DNA from: Oscillospiraceae bacterium
GTDB taxonomy: Bacteria; Bacillota; Clostridia; Oscillospirales; Acutalibacteraceae
Reading direction: 5' to 3'
Assembly: GCA_028706415.1 (NCBI GenBank)
Contig: JAQWBK010000095.1
Span: 1 to 5,734, forward strand
Length of the DNA: 5,734 bases
The notes below the pieces were generated by a model. That model worked only from the letters and a program-made list of their open reading frames with translations, was not told the DNA's origin and ran no database searches. The position numbers and the translations under genes are program-made. Positions 1 to 5,674 of the stretch are shown in pieces. Each line of letters opens with the position of its first letter. Within the stretch, counting starts at the first letter, position 1.

Positions 1-300
1 GCGGGGGGGGAGCAGCAGATGCTTTCCATAGGCCGCGCACTTATGTCCAGACCAAAAATGCTCCTTTTGGATGAGCCGTCAATGGGGTTATCCCCCATTC
101 TGGTTCAGGAAATATTCGGCTGCATTAAGGAAGTAAACCAGAGCGGAACCACCGTTCTTTTGGTTGAACAGAATGCAAGGATGGCGTTATCTATTTCAAA
201 TCGTGCCTATGTGCTTGAAACCGGAAAGGTTATTCTTGAAGGCAACGCCTCAGACCTTCTGGATAATGAACAGGTTCGCTGCGCATATCTGGGCGCATAA
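1..300 (+). CDS. livF: Branched-chain amino acid ABC transporter ATP-binding protein LivF (C-terminal part, 5' truncated by window edge)
   Basis: The frame is open from the first base and ends at TAA 298-300, giving 99 residues of a protein normally about 235 long. The fragment begins inside the ABC signature (AGGEQQ, residues 1-6). It continues with Walker B (MLLLDEP, 20-26; D24 and E25), a GLSP D-loop (29-32) and VLLVEQN (52-58), and ends in AYLGA. The GGEQQM...GRALM stretch, the DEPSMGLSP stretch and VEQN, with Gln where other ABC ATPases carry the switch His, are hallmarks of LivF rather than LivG (VEH) or UrtE. In the known system LivF pairs with LivG on the cytoplasmic face of the LivHM permease and powers uptake of Leu/Ile/Val or related amino acids delivered by a binding protein. 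The partner genes would lie to the left. The signature Ser is Ala here. The actual substrate cannot be told from this piece. The nearest terminator is at 417-471. Confidence 0.93.
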   Translation, partial: AGGEQQMLSIGRALMSRPKMLLLDEPSMGLSPILVQEIFGCIKEVNQSGTTVLLVEQNARMALSISNRAYVLETGKVILEGNASDLLDNEQVRCAYLGA

Positions 301-416
301 TATTATAGGTCACCTCTAAAAACCCCTAATTAAAATTATCCTGTCTTTGCTGTTTGTTTTTCGTCTGTCTGCGTTATCCTCCTTGCCGGGCGCCAGCCCG
401 CCTGCGTCTTCCTTTT
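301..416. other. Intergenic block with GC-rich inverted repeat; no gene seen
   Basis: This is non-coding DNA between the convergent livF and ABC exporter genes. AT-rich DNA at about 301-345 is followed by a pyrimidine-rich, GC-richer stretch at about 345-412. Within that stretch CGGGC (387-391) and GCCCG (396-400) form a 5-bp stem with a 4-base loop. No T-run follows the stem, so it is not a good terminator. A minus-strand frame runs through the block but only as an extension across the terminator, with no separate start signal. The block may be a dispersed intergenic repeat, but no second copy occurs in this window. Confidence 0.4.
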
Positions 417-477
417 AATAATAAAAAAACCTTCAAAAAAGCGAAAGCGATTTTGAAGGTTTTTTATTATTATTATA
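417..477. terminator. Bidirectional intrinsic terminator between livF and the ABC exporter operon
   Basis: AAAAAACCTTCAAAA (424-438) is perfectly complementary to TTTTGAAGGTTTTTT (451-465). The inner GC (441-442) and GC (447-448) can add two pairs closing a GAAA tetraloop. Read on the plus strand, the stem ends in T6 followed by ATTATTATTAT. Read on the minus strand, it ends in T7 followed by ATTATT. It therefore suits transcripts arriving from both sides. It lies 28 bases past the stop codon of the 631-residue exporter gene and about 120 bases past livF. Confidence 0.9.
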
Positions 478-498
478 CTTAAAAGGAAAACGATATTT

Positions 499-2394
499 CT
501 ATGCTCCTCGGGCGGGGCTGTCAAACTGGCTGTTATAGAGGTTGGCATAAAATCCGTTATTGGCCATAAGCTCATCATGCGTGCCCTGCTCCACAATATC
601 CCCCTGATCCATACAAAGTATGAGGTCGGCATTGCGGATGGTGGACAAGCGGTGGGCTATGATAAAGGAGGTTCTTCCCTCCATTAGATGCTCCATTGCC
701 TTCTGGATTAATATCTCTGTGCGGGTGTCAACCGAGCTTGTAGCCTCGTCAAGTATCAAAACCGTCGGGTCCTTAAGAATGGCGCGGGCAATGGTCAATA
801 GCTGCTTTTGCCCCTGTGACACATTGCTCGCCTCTTCGTTGAGCACCATATCATATCCGTCGGGCAGGGTTCTCACAAAGTGGTCGGTCTGTGCCGCCTT
901 GGCAGCCGCGACAACCTCCTCATCGGTAGCATCCAGTCTGCCGTAACGGATATTATCCTTTATTGTTCCGTTATACAGCCATGTATCCTGCAATACCATC
1001 CCAAACAAGGAGCGCAGCTCATCCCGTGAGAAATCCCGAATATCATAGCCGTCAACAAGTATGGCCCCTTCATCCACATCATAAAACCGCATGAGCAGCT
1101 TGACAATGGTTGTCTTGCCCGCCCCGGTGGGCCCCACTATTGCAACCTTTTGACCGGGGGCAATATTTGCCGAAAAGTCGTTTATTACCGTCTTGTCCGG
1201 GTTATATCCGAAATGAACATGGGCGAATTGCACGCTTCCCTTGACATGAATAAGAGAATCGGTGTCGGGCGTGGTGTCGTCGGTATTTATATGCACCAGC
1301 GGGTTTTCGGGGATTTGCTCCTCCTCTGACATGAACTCAAAGACACGCTCGGAGGCGGCGGCGGTAGACTGCAGAACATTGGATATTTCGGCAAGCTGGG
1401 ATATCGGCTGGTTAAACTGGCGCACATACTGAATAAACGCCTGAATATCACCAATTTTCAGATTGCCCTTTATTGCAAGATATCCCCCCAGAATACACAC
1501 CGCAACATATCCCAGATTGGAAACAAAGTTCATAACAGGCCGGATAAGGCCGGATAAAAACTGTGATTTCCATGACGATTCGTATAGCTTGTCATTAAGC
1601 TTATCAAATGTTTCAACCGATGCTTTTTCACCGTTATATGCCTTCATGACCATATGACCGCCGTACATTTCCTCAACATGGCCGTTGATATGCCCAAGAT
1701 ATTCCTGTTGGGTCGCAAAATGCTTCTGGGAGTGCTTTATCAAGCCCAAGATCATAAACAGAGAAAGCGGAATGCTGACAAGGGAAATAAGGGTCATCAT
1801 CCAGCTGATGGAGAGCATCATCACCAGAATTCCGATGAACATGGTGATTGATGTGATTATTTGGGATACGCTTTGATTAAGTGTGTGGGATAATGTGTCG
1901 ATATCATTGGTGACCCGAGATAGCACCTCGCCATGGCTGGTCTTATCAAAATAGCTCAGGGGAAGACGGTTAATTTTCTTTGCCACATCGGTTCTCAGAT
2001 TATAGGTTATCTTCATTGAAACACCGGTCATTATCCACCCTTGAATATAGCCGAACAGGGCACTTACTATATAAAGCACCAGTAAGAATACCAGGATACC
2101 GCCAATTTTTGCAAAATCAATCCCCATGCCCGTTCCGGTTATCTTGTTCATAATACCGTCAAACAGAACATTGGTGGCCTGCCCCAATATTTTGGGGCCG
2201 ATTATTGAAAACACCATCGAAACAACCGCAAAAATCACCACTACGGACAAAAGGAATTTATATCTTGCCAGATGGCTAGCAAGCTTTTTCATGGCGCCCT
2301 TAAAATCCTTGGGCTTTTCCCCCATACCCATATGGCCGCCCATAGGTCCGCCGTGCGAGCGGCGGGGAGGGGTCGCCGATTTATTTTCGCTCAT
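499..2394 (-). CDS. Heterodimeric ABC exporter, catalytically competent subunit (TMD-NBD half transporter, 631 aa)
   Basis: This is a type IV (exporter-fold) ABC half transporter with an N-terminal membrane domain and a C-terminal ATPase. An unusual Gly/Met/His-rich tail (about residues 14-25) precedes the membrane domain. Helices lie near 46-66, 97-123, 174-196, 198-218, 284-306 and 313-335. A coupling segment, SRVTNDID, is at 159-166. The ATPase has Walker A GPTGAGKTT (421-429), Q-loop Q469, Walker B VLILDE (545-550, catalytic E550), D-loop SSVD (553-556) and switch H581. The signature is VSQGQ (525-529) rather than SGGQ, as in TM288-like subunits. It should pair with the upstream 741-residue protein, supplying the Walker motifs of the competent site and the defective signature of the other. 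The start is ATG 2392-2394, which overlaps the upstream stop as ATGA and has AAAGGAGGA six bases away, so the two genes are translationally coupled. The substrate is unknown; drug, peptide or lipid export are all possible. The length is normal and the gene is intact. Confidence 0.95.
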   Translation of the reverse strand: MSENKSATPPRRSHGGPMGGHMGMGEKPKDFKGAMKKLASHLARYKFLLSVVVIFAVVSMVFSIIGPKILGQATNVLFDGIMNKITGTGMGIDFAKIGGILVFLLVLYIVSALFGYIQGWIMTGVSMKITYNLRTDVAKKINRLPLSYFDKTSHGEVLSRVTNDIDTLSHTLNQSVSQIITSITMFIGILVMMLSISWMMTLISLVSIPLSLFMILGLIKHSQKHFATQQEYLGHINGHVEEMYGGHMVMKAYNGEKASVETFDKLNDKLYESSWKSQFLSGLIRPVMNFVSNLGYVAVCILGGYLAIKGNLKIGDIQAFIQYVRQFNQPISQLAEISNVLQSTAAASERVFEFMSEEEQIPENPLVHINTDDTTPDTDSLIHVKGSVQFAHVHFGYNPDKTVINDFSANIAPGQKVAIVGPTGAGKTTIVKLLMRFYDVDEGAILVDGYDIRDFSRDELRSLFGMVLQDTWLYNGTIKDNIRYGRLDATDEEVVAAAKAAQTDHFVRTLPDGYDMVLNEEASNVSQGQKQLLTIARAILKDPTVLILDEATSSVDTRTEILIQKAMEHLMEGRTSFIIAHRLSTIRNADLILCMDQGDIVEQGTHDELMANNGFYANLYNSQFDSPARGA

Positions 2395-4616
2395 TCCAAT
2401 TCCTCCTTTGTCAGCTGGGATGAAGCAATCTCCCGGTATGTCAGGCAGCTTTTCAGCAGCTCTCGATGGGTCCCGACACCCACAAGCTTACCCTCGTCCA
2501 GCACGATAATCTGGTCGGCGTTCATAATGGTGCCGACCCGCTGAGCCACGATTAACACCGTGGATTTTACGGTATGCTCCTTTAATGCCTTTCTCAGAGC
2601 CGAGTCGGTTTTGAAGTCGAGAGCGGAAAAGCCGTCGTCGAATATATTGATCGGAGAATTTTTAACCAGTGCGCGGGCAATGGCAAGGCGTTGCTTTTGC
2701 CCCCCCGAAACATTTGACCCCCCCTGAGAGATGGGGCTGTTCATTCCGTCGGCAGAAGTTGAGATAAATTCGCCCGCCTGCGCAATTTCGGCAGCCAAAG
2801 CAATTTCCTCGCTTGTTGCCTCGCTTCGTCCGTATCGAAGGTTGGAGGCAATATCACCCGAAAAGAGGATGCCCTTCTGGGGAACAAATCCGATTAATTC
2901 GTGCAAATCATGCTGTGTATAATTTCGGATATCTATTCCGTCAATAAGAATAGCGCCCTCGGTTACATCATAAAATCTTGGAATAAGATTGACAAGGGTG
3001 GATTTCCCCGAGCCGGTTGACCCGATAAAGGCGGTTGTTTCCCCCGGCTGGGCTACAAAGCTGATATTATGCAGCACATAATCCTCGGCTCCCTCATACC
3101 GGAAGCAAACATTTTTAAATTCCACCCTGCCTTGGGGGTGCTCGGCTGGTGTTTGGGGGGATTCCGGATCGAGAATGGTGGGCTGGATATCAAGAACCTC
3201 CTGAATTCGCAGGGCCGACACGGCCGCCCGCGGCACCATAATAAACATAACCGCAATAATCAGGAAGGAAATAATAATCTGCATTGCGTATTGAGTGAAG
3301 GCGACCATATCCCCAATTTGAATGGTTGACGCTTCGATTTGATGGGCTCCGACCCAAACGATTAGCAGGCTTACGCCACTCATTATAAACGACATTACCG
3401 GCATCATTATCACCATGACGCGGTTGACATACAAATGAATACCGGTCAGCTCACGGTTTGCCTTGTCAAAGCGGTTTTCCTCAAAGCGCTGGGTGCCAAA
3501 GGCTCGGATAACCATCATGCCGCTTAAATGCTCCCGCGTTACCAGATTTAGTTTATCCACCATCTTTTGAACCAGCTTAAATTTCGGCATTGCAATCGCA
3601 AAAATTATTAACATAAGTGAAACCAGAACAATAAGGGCGGTGGCTATTATCCAGCTCATGGAGGGGCTTTTACTTACCGCCATAATGATACCCCCCACCC
3701 CCATAATCGGGGCATAGCATATCATGCGAATGCCCATAACCAGCAGCATTTGTACCTGGGTTATGTCATTGGTGGTACGGGTTATCAATGATGCGGTGGA
3801 AAAGCGGTCAAACTCAGCGTTCGAAAAGCTCTCAACCTTTGAGAACACCCCCCGCCGCATTCTTTTTGCGACATCGGCGGCAATACGGGAGGCGATAAGG
3901 CTGACAAGGATGATTGCCACCGCCCCCGCAAGGGTTAAAATCAGCATCCTTGCGCCGATAAGCAGGATGTACCTCATGCGAATACCCGAGGTGTCTACCC
4001 CCAGCTCATTATAATACTGCTTAACCATAACAATACTGACCTGACTAACCAGTGAAGAATCCAGCTTTTGGGCGGCATTTCTTGCACCTTCAAAGCTGGC
4101 ATAAGGCATCTGGCTCAGCATGGGCTGAATTTCGTATAGGGGAGCCATATCAACCTCAGCCAGCCCTTGTTTGAAATCGGGGGATGAGGCCTGACTGCTT
4201 TGGGGGGCAGACTCCTTCATAAAATATAAAAGGGTCATGGCAGCCCTGCCAAAGGCCGTTCCCAAAGCATCGTCTTCCTTACCGTTTTCGAGTATATAGA
4301 TATCTTCGGTTTTTACGGCGGGATATTTCCCCTCATATTTTTCCGATTGGCTTGAACCCGAGGGAATAAGGACATAACTCGAATCAACCCTCTGCTTCTC
4401 CTCTTTTGTCATAAAGGTGGTGATCAGCTTCATGGCATCCGCACCTATTGCTTTGGGGGCGGATTCCGAGATGCCACCCTGCTGAATGCCGACATTGACA
4501 ATCTCCGACATGAGACTTGGCAGACTCAAATCACACATTGCCTGACCGAAAAGCAGGGCAAAGCAGATGATAAGCAATAGTGTATGTCGTTTTAAATAGT
4601 GAAACAGTTTTCTCAC
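2391..4616 (-). CDS. Heterodimeric ABC exporter, degenerate-site subunit with large extracytoplasmic insertion (741 aa)
   Basis: This ABC exporter half transporter is first in the two-gene operon. Helix 1 is near residues 11-30. It is followed by a hydrophilic stretch of about 170 residues (about 42-212) before helix 2 (213-242); typical half transporters of about 580 residues have only a short loop there. Further helices lie near 291-315, 320-344, 398-422 and 435-461. The coupling segment TRTTNDITQVQ is at 279-289. The ATPase has Walker A GSTGSGKST (532-540), Q-loop Q580 and an intact signature VSGGQ (636-640). Walker B is INIFDD (656-661), with Asp661 in place of the catalytic Glu, and AQR (691-693) places Gln692 where the switch His should be. 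This pattern marks the non-catalytic partner of TM287/288- or BmrCD-like heterodimers, here with the 631-residue protein. The start is GTG 4614-4616, with AAAGGAGC nine bases upstream. The stop TGA (2391-2393) overlaps the next start. The substrate is unknown. Confidence 0.94.
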   Translation of the reverse strand: MRKLFHYLKRHTLLLIICFALLFGQAMCDLSLPSLMSEIVNVGIQQGGISESAPKAIGADAMKLITTFMTKEEKQRVDSSYVLIPSGSSQSEKYEGKYPAVKTEDIYILENGKEDDALGTAFGRAAMTLLYFMKESAPQSSQASSPDFKQGLAEVDMAPLYEIQPMLSQMPYASFEGARNAAQKLDSSLVSQVSIVMVKQYYNELGVDTSGIRMRYILLIGARMLILTLAGAVAIILVSLIASRIAADVAKRMRRGVFSKVESFSNAEFDRFSTASLITRTTNDITQVQMLLVMGIRMICYAPIMGVGGIIMAVSKSPSMSWIIATALIVLVSLMLIIFAIAMPKFKLVQKMVDKLNLVTREHLSGMMVIRAFGTQRFEENRFDKANRELTGIHLYVNRVMVIMMPVMSFIMSGVSLLIVWVGAHQIEASTIQIGDMVAFTQYAMQIIISFLIIAVMFIMVPRAAVSALRIQEVLDIQPTILDPESPQTPAEHPQGRVEFKNVCFRYEGAEDYVLHNISFVAQPGETTAFIGSTGSGKSTLVNLIPRFYDVTEGAILIDGIDIRNYTQHDLHELIGFVPQKGILFSGDIASNLRYGRSEATSEEIALAAEIAQAGEFISTSADGMNSPISQGGSNVSGGQKQRLAIARALVKNSPINIFDDGFSALDFKTDSALRKALKEHTVKSTVLIVAQRVGTIMNADQIIVLDEGKLVGVGTHRELLKSCLTYREIASSQLTKEELE
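2401..2409 (-). promoter_or_regulatory. Ribosome binding site of the 631-aa exporter subunit, inside the upstream coding region
   Basis: AAAGGAGGA on the minus strand lies six bases before the ATG at 2394. It encodes part of the last residues (KEELE) of the upstream subunit. With the ATGA stop/start overlap it fixes the start and indicates coupled translation, which suits 1:1 production of a heterodimer. Confidence 0.88.
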
Positions 4617-4625
4617 AGAAAAGAA

Positions 4626-4633
4626 GCTCCTTT
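4626..4633 (-). promoter_or_regulatory. Ribosome binding site selecting the GTG start of the 741-aa subunit
   Basis: AAAGGAGC on the minus strand ends nine bases before GTG 4616-4614. No in-frame ATG with comparable spacing exists, so the GTG start is well supported. Confidence 0.85.
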
Positions 4634-4635
4634 GA

Positions 4636-4651
4636 AAACGGTAATCCGTTT
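4636..4651 (-). repeat. Inverted repeat/hairpin in the exporter leader, abutting the ribosome binding site
   Basis: AAACGG (4636-4641), loop TAAT (4642-4645) and CCGTTT (4646-4651) form a perfect 6-bp stem. It lies downstream of the predicted promoter and only two bases before the Shine-Dalgarno site. It could be a repressor operator or an RNA hairpin affecting translation; the sequence does not decide between them. Confidence 0.5.
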
Positions 4652-4670
4652 AATATTTCATATTTGACAC

Positions 4671-4684
4671 TAATTAGATAATTA
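4671..4684. repeat. Double TAATTA palindrome overlapping the exporter -10 region (candidate operator)
   Basis: TAATTA (4671-4676) and TAATTA (4679-4684) are separated by two bases, and each is self-complementary. The first is extended to the 8-bp palindrome CTAATTAG (4670-4677). The pair overlaps the proposed -10 hexamer (4681-4686) and the expected transcription start of the minus-strand operon, the usual place for a repressor such as a MarR- or TetR-family protein. AT-rich DNA gives such matches by chance fairly often. Confidence 0.35.
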
Positions 4685-4709
4685 TGCCTCAATTTCATTT
4701 TTATCGCAA
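4681..4709 (-). promoter_or_regulatory. Predicted sigma-A type promoter of the ABC exporter operon
   Basis: On the minus strand, TTGCGA (4709-4704; 4 of 6 matches to TTGACA) is followed after exactly 17 bases by CATAAT (4686-4681; 5 of 6 matches to TATAAT). Transcription would start near 4674, giving a leader of roughly 58 bases that includes the 4636-4651 hairpin. Confidence 0.55.
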
Positions 4710-4729
4710 CATAACAGGCCAACATTTTA

Positions 4730-4767
4730 AAAATAATTCATAGTTTATCTTTGAGGTGAATTATTTT
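4730..4767. repeat. AT-rich inverted repeat between the two divergent promoters
   Basis: AAAATAATTCA (4730-4740) is perfectly complementary to TGAATTATTTT (4757-4767), with 16 bases between. With one bulged A the symmetry continues three more pairs (TTT/AAA). It lies upstream of both predicted -35 elements, so it may bind a regulator shared by the divergent genes. A terminator role is less likely because no gene ends here and the stem has few GC pairs. Confidence 0.45.
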
Positions 4768-4776
4768 AAATTTTTA

Positions 4777-4805
4777 TTGTATACTGTTATATTGTAAGGT
4801 ATTAT
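4777..4805 (+). promoter_or_regulatory. Predicted promoter of the TVP38/TMEM64-family gene
   Basis: TTGTAT (4777-4782; 3 of 6 matches) is followed after 17 bases by TATTAT (4800-4805; 5 of 6 matches to TATAAT). Transcription would begin near 4812, leaving a leader of about 74 bases. The promoter overlaps an imperfect tandem repeat of 15 bases (4776-4790 and 4791-4805, both starting ATTGTA), which could hold a regulator site. The -35 match is weak. Confidence 0.45.
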
Positions 4806-4871
4806 GTTATAAAAAGCACAATGAATATTGTCGAATGACAGTTTGCTCGCATTAATGATTTTTACAATCAT

Positions 4872-4876
4872 GGAGG
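4872..4876 (+). promoter_or_regulatory. Ribosome binding site selecting the TTG start of the TVP38-family gene
   Basis: GGAGG lies nine bases before TTG 4886-4888. An ATG at 4870-4872 overlaps this site but is in a different frame, and no in-frame ATG occurs until residue 101, which is inside the conserved membrane domain. TTG is therefore the credible start. Confidence 0.8.
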
Positions 4877-4885
4877 TTACTGAAG

Positions 4886-5614
4886 TTGGAAACGGCACAA
4901 AACACCAAAGCTTATCTGCGCCGCCGACGAATTTTCGGGACGCTTTCTTTGTTTGCTGTGGTGACACTTTTTATCGGGCTTGCTTTTTTCCTTTATAGAA
5001 TATTGCTCAATCAGATAAAAACACCCGAGGAATTTCGGGTATATATCGAATCCTACGGATGGAAGGGGCGCTTCGTATTTCTGGGGCTGCAATTTCTTCA
5101 GGTGGTGGTTGCCCTTATCCCGGGTGAAGTTCTGGAGGTGGGAGCCGGTTATGCCTTTGGTCCGGTGGAGGGTACTCTGCTGTGCATGGCAGGGGCGGCT
5201 GTCGCATCCTCCTTTATTTTTCTGCTTACAAAAAAATGGGGAATCAGGCTGGTAGAGATATTCGTAAGCCGTGAAAAGATTAATGAAATGCGCTTCATCA
5301 ACAGTGAAAGAAAGCTAAAGCGCATTATCTTCATATTGTTTTTTATTCCCGGAACGCCAAAGGATCTTTTCACATATCTGATCGGCCTTACCAGAATTCG
5401 GCTGCATGAGTTCCTTGTAATATCCCTGCTTGCACGAATTCCGTCGGTGGTGTCCTCAACCATAGGGGGGCATATTATCAGCGCACAGAATTATTTTTCG
5501 GCGGCTATTTTGTTTGGAGTAACCGGCCTGGCAAGCCTTGGCGGTATGGCACTTTATTCCTGGGTGGTTCACTGCCGCAATAAAAATGCCGATCAAGTGG
5601 AGAATAAAGAATAA
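4886..5614 (+). CDS. TVP38/TMEM64-family (VTT domain, DedA superfamily) integral membrane protein
   Basis: This is a complete 242-residue inner-membrane protein. A basic N-terminus (RRRR near 12-15) precedes helix 1 (about 17-40). A half-buried segment, IPGEVLEVGAGYAFG (78-92), and a helix near 97-115 follow. The second conserved block is FFIPGTPKDLFTYLIGLT (152-169), then R184 and P186 and C-terminal helices (about 173-195 and 203-228). The two PG-containing segments, the GAGYAFG motif and the R-x-P motif are typical of the VTT (SNARE-associated) fold as in E. coli YdjX/YdjZ and yeast Tvp38. Some relatives in this superfamily move or scramble lipids; the function of this bacterial branch is not settled. 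The start is TTG, supported by GGAGG at 4872. The gene is divergent from the ABC exporter operon and is probably monocistronic, because a strong hairpin overlaps its stop codon. Family assignment is firm; the molecular role is unknown. Confidence 0.9.
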   Translation: METAQNTKAYLRRRRIFGTLSLFAVVTLFIGLAFFLYRILLNQIKTPEEFRVYIESYGWKGRFVFLGLQFLQVVVALIPGEVLEVGAGYAFGPVEGTLLCMAGAAVASSFIFLLTKKWGIRLVEIFVSREKINEMRFINSERKLKRIIFILFFIPGTPKDLFTYLIGLTRIRLHEFLVISLLARIPSVVSSTIGGHIISAQNYFSAAILFGVTGLASLGGMALYSWVVHCRNKNADQVENKE

Positions 5615-5671
5615 CCAAACAACAAGGTGGCTTCAAGGCCGCCTTTGTCGTTTGGTTATTCTTCGTTTTTA
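5609..5671. terminator. Long-stem terminator overlapping the stop codon of the TVP38-family gene
   Basis: A stem of about 23 pairs joins 5609-5631 to 5638-5661 with loop TTCAAG (5632-5637). It has one bulged T, one A/C mismatch and a G-T wobble. The arms share GAATAACCAAAC and its complement. The GC-rich top (GGTGGC/GCCGCC) and the downstream TTCGTTTTTAA fit an intrinsic terminator for the plus-strand gene. The stop codon TAA (5612-5614) lies inside the left arm. On the minus strand the stem is followed by TTTATT, so it may also serve a convergent gene. Confidence 0.8.
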
Positions 5672-5674
5672 ATA

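Noticed and set aside
387..400. CGGGC/GCCCG hairpin as the livF terminator
   Set aside because: No T-run follows on either strand, and a much better bidirectional terminator lies about 20 bases downstream.
336..632. Minus-strand open frame of 98 codons running through the terminator
   Set aside because: It crosses the strong terminator hairpin and overlaps the 3' end of the ABC gene in another frame. It has no ribosome binding site and its peptide is not protein-like.
620..946. Plus-strand open frame of 108 codons opposite the 631-aa ABC gene
   Set aside because: It is antisense to a conserved ATPase domain, with no ribosome binding site and no family resemblance. The same applies to the other plus-strand frames within 1463-1876, 2126-2544, 2731-2922, 3069-3329 and 3724-4014.
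1538..1557. Perfect tandem duplication of GGCCGGATAA inside the 631-aa ABC gene
   Set aside because: It encodes the LSGLIRPVM segment, which as I recall has the same length in homologues, so it is not a recent insertion and does not break the frame. It is probably coincidence.
499..4616. Bacteriocin or lantibiotic exporter with maturation genes
   Set aside because: Neither subunit has a C39 peptidase domain, and no precursor peptide or modification enzyme gene is present in the window.
4855..4871. ATGATT/AATCAT 6-bp inverted repeat just before the VTT ribosome binding site
   Set aside because: It is short, AT-rich and weak as RNA; easily chance. The ACAAT/ATTGT pair at 4818-4831 was set aside for the same reason.
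4870..4872. ATG as an alternative start for the VTT gene
   Set aside because: It is out of frame with the conserved protein and overlaps the GGAGG site used by the TTG start at 4886.
4531..5092. Minus-strand open frames at 4531-4725, 4761-4967 and 4877-5092
   Set aside because: They overlap the divergent control region or the coding parts of the flanking genes in other frames, lack start signals, and have compositions typical of chance translation.
5149..5463. Minus-strand frame of 104 codons opposite the VTT gene
   Set aside because: It is antisense to conserved VTT motifs and has no supporting signals.
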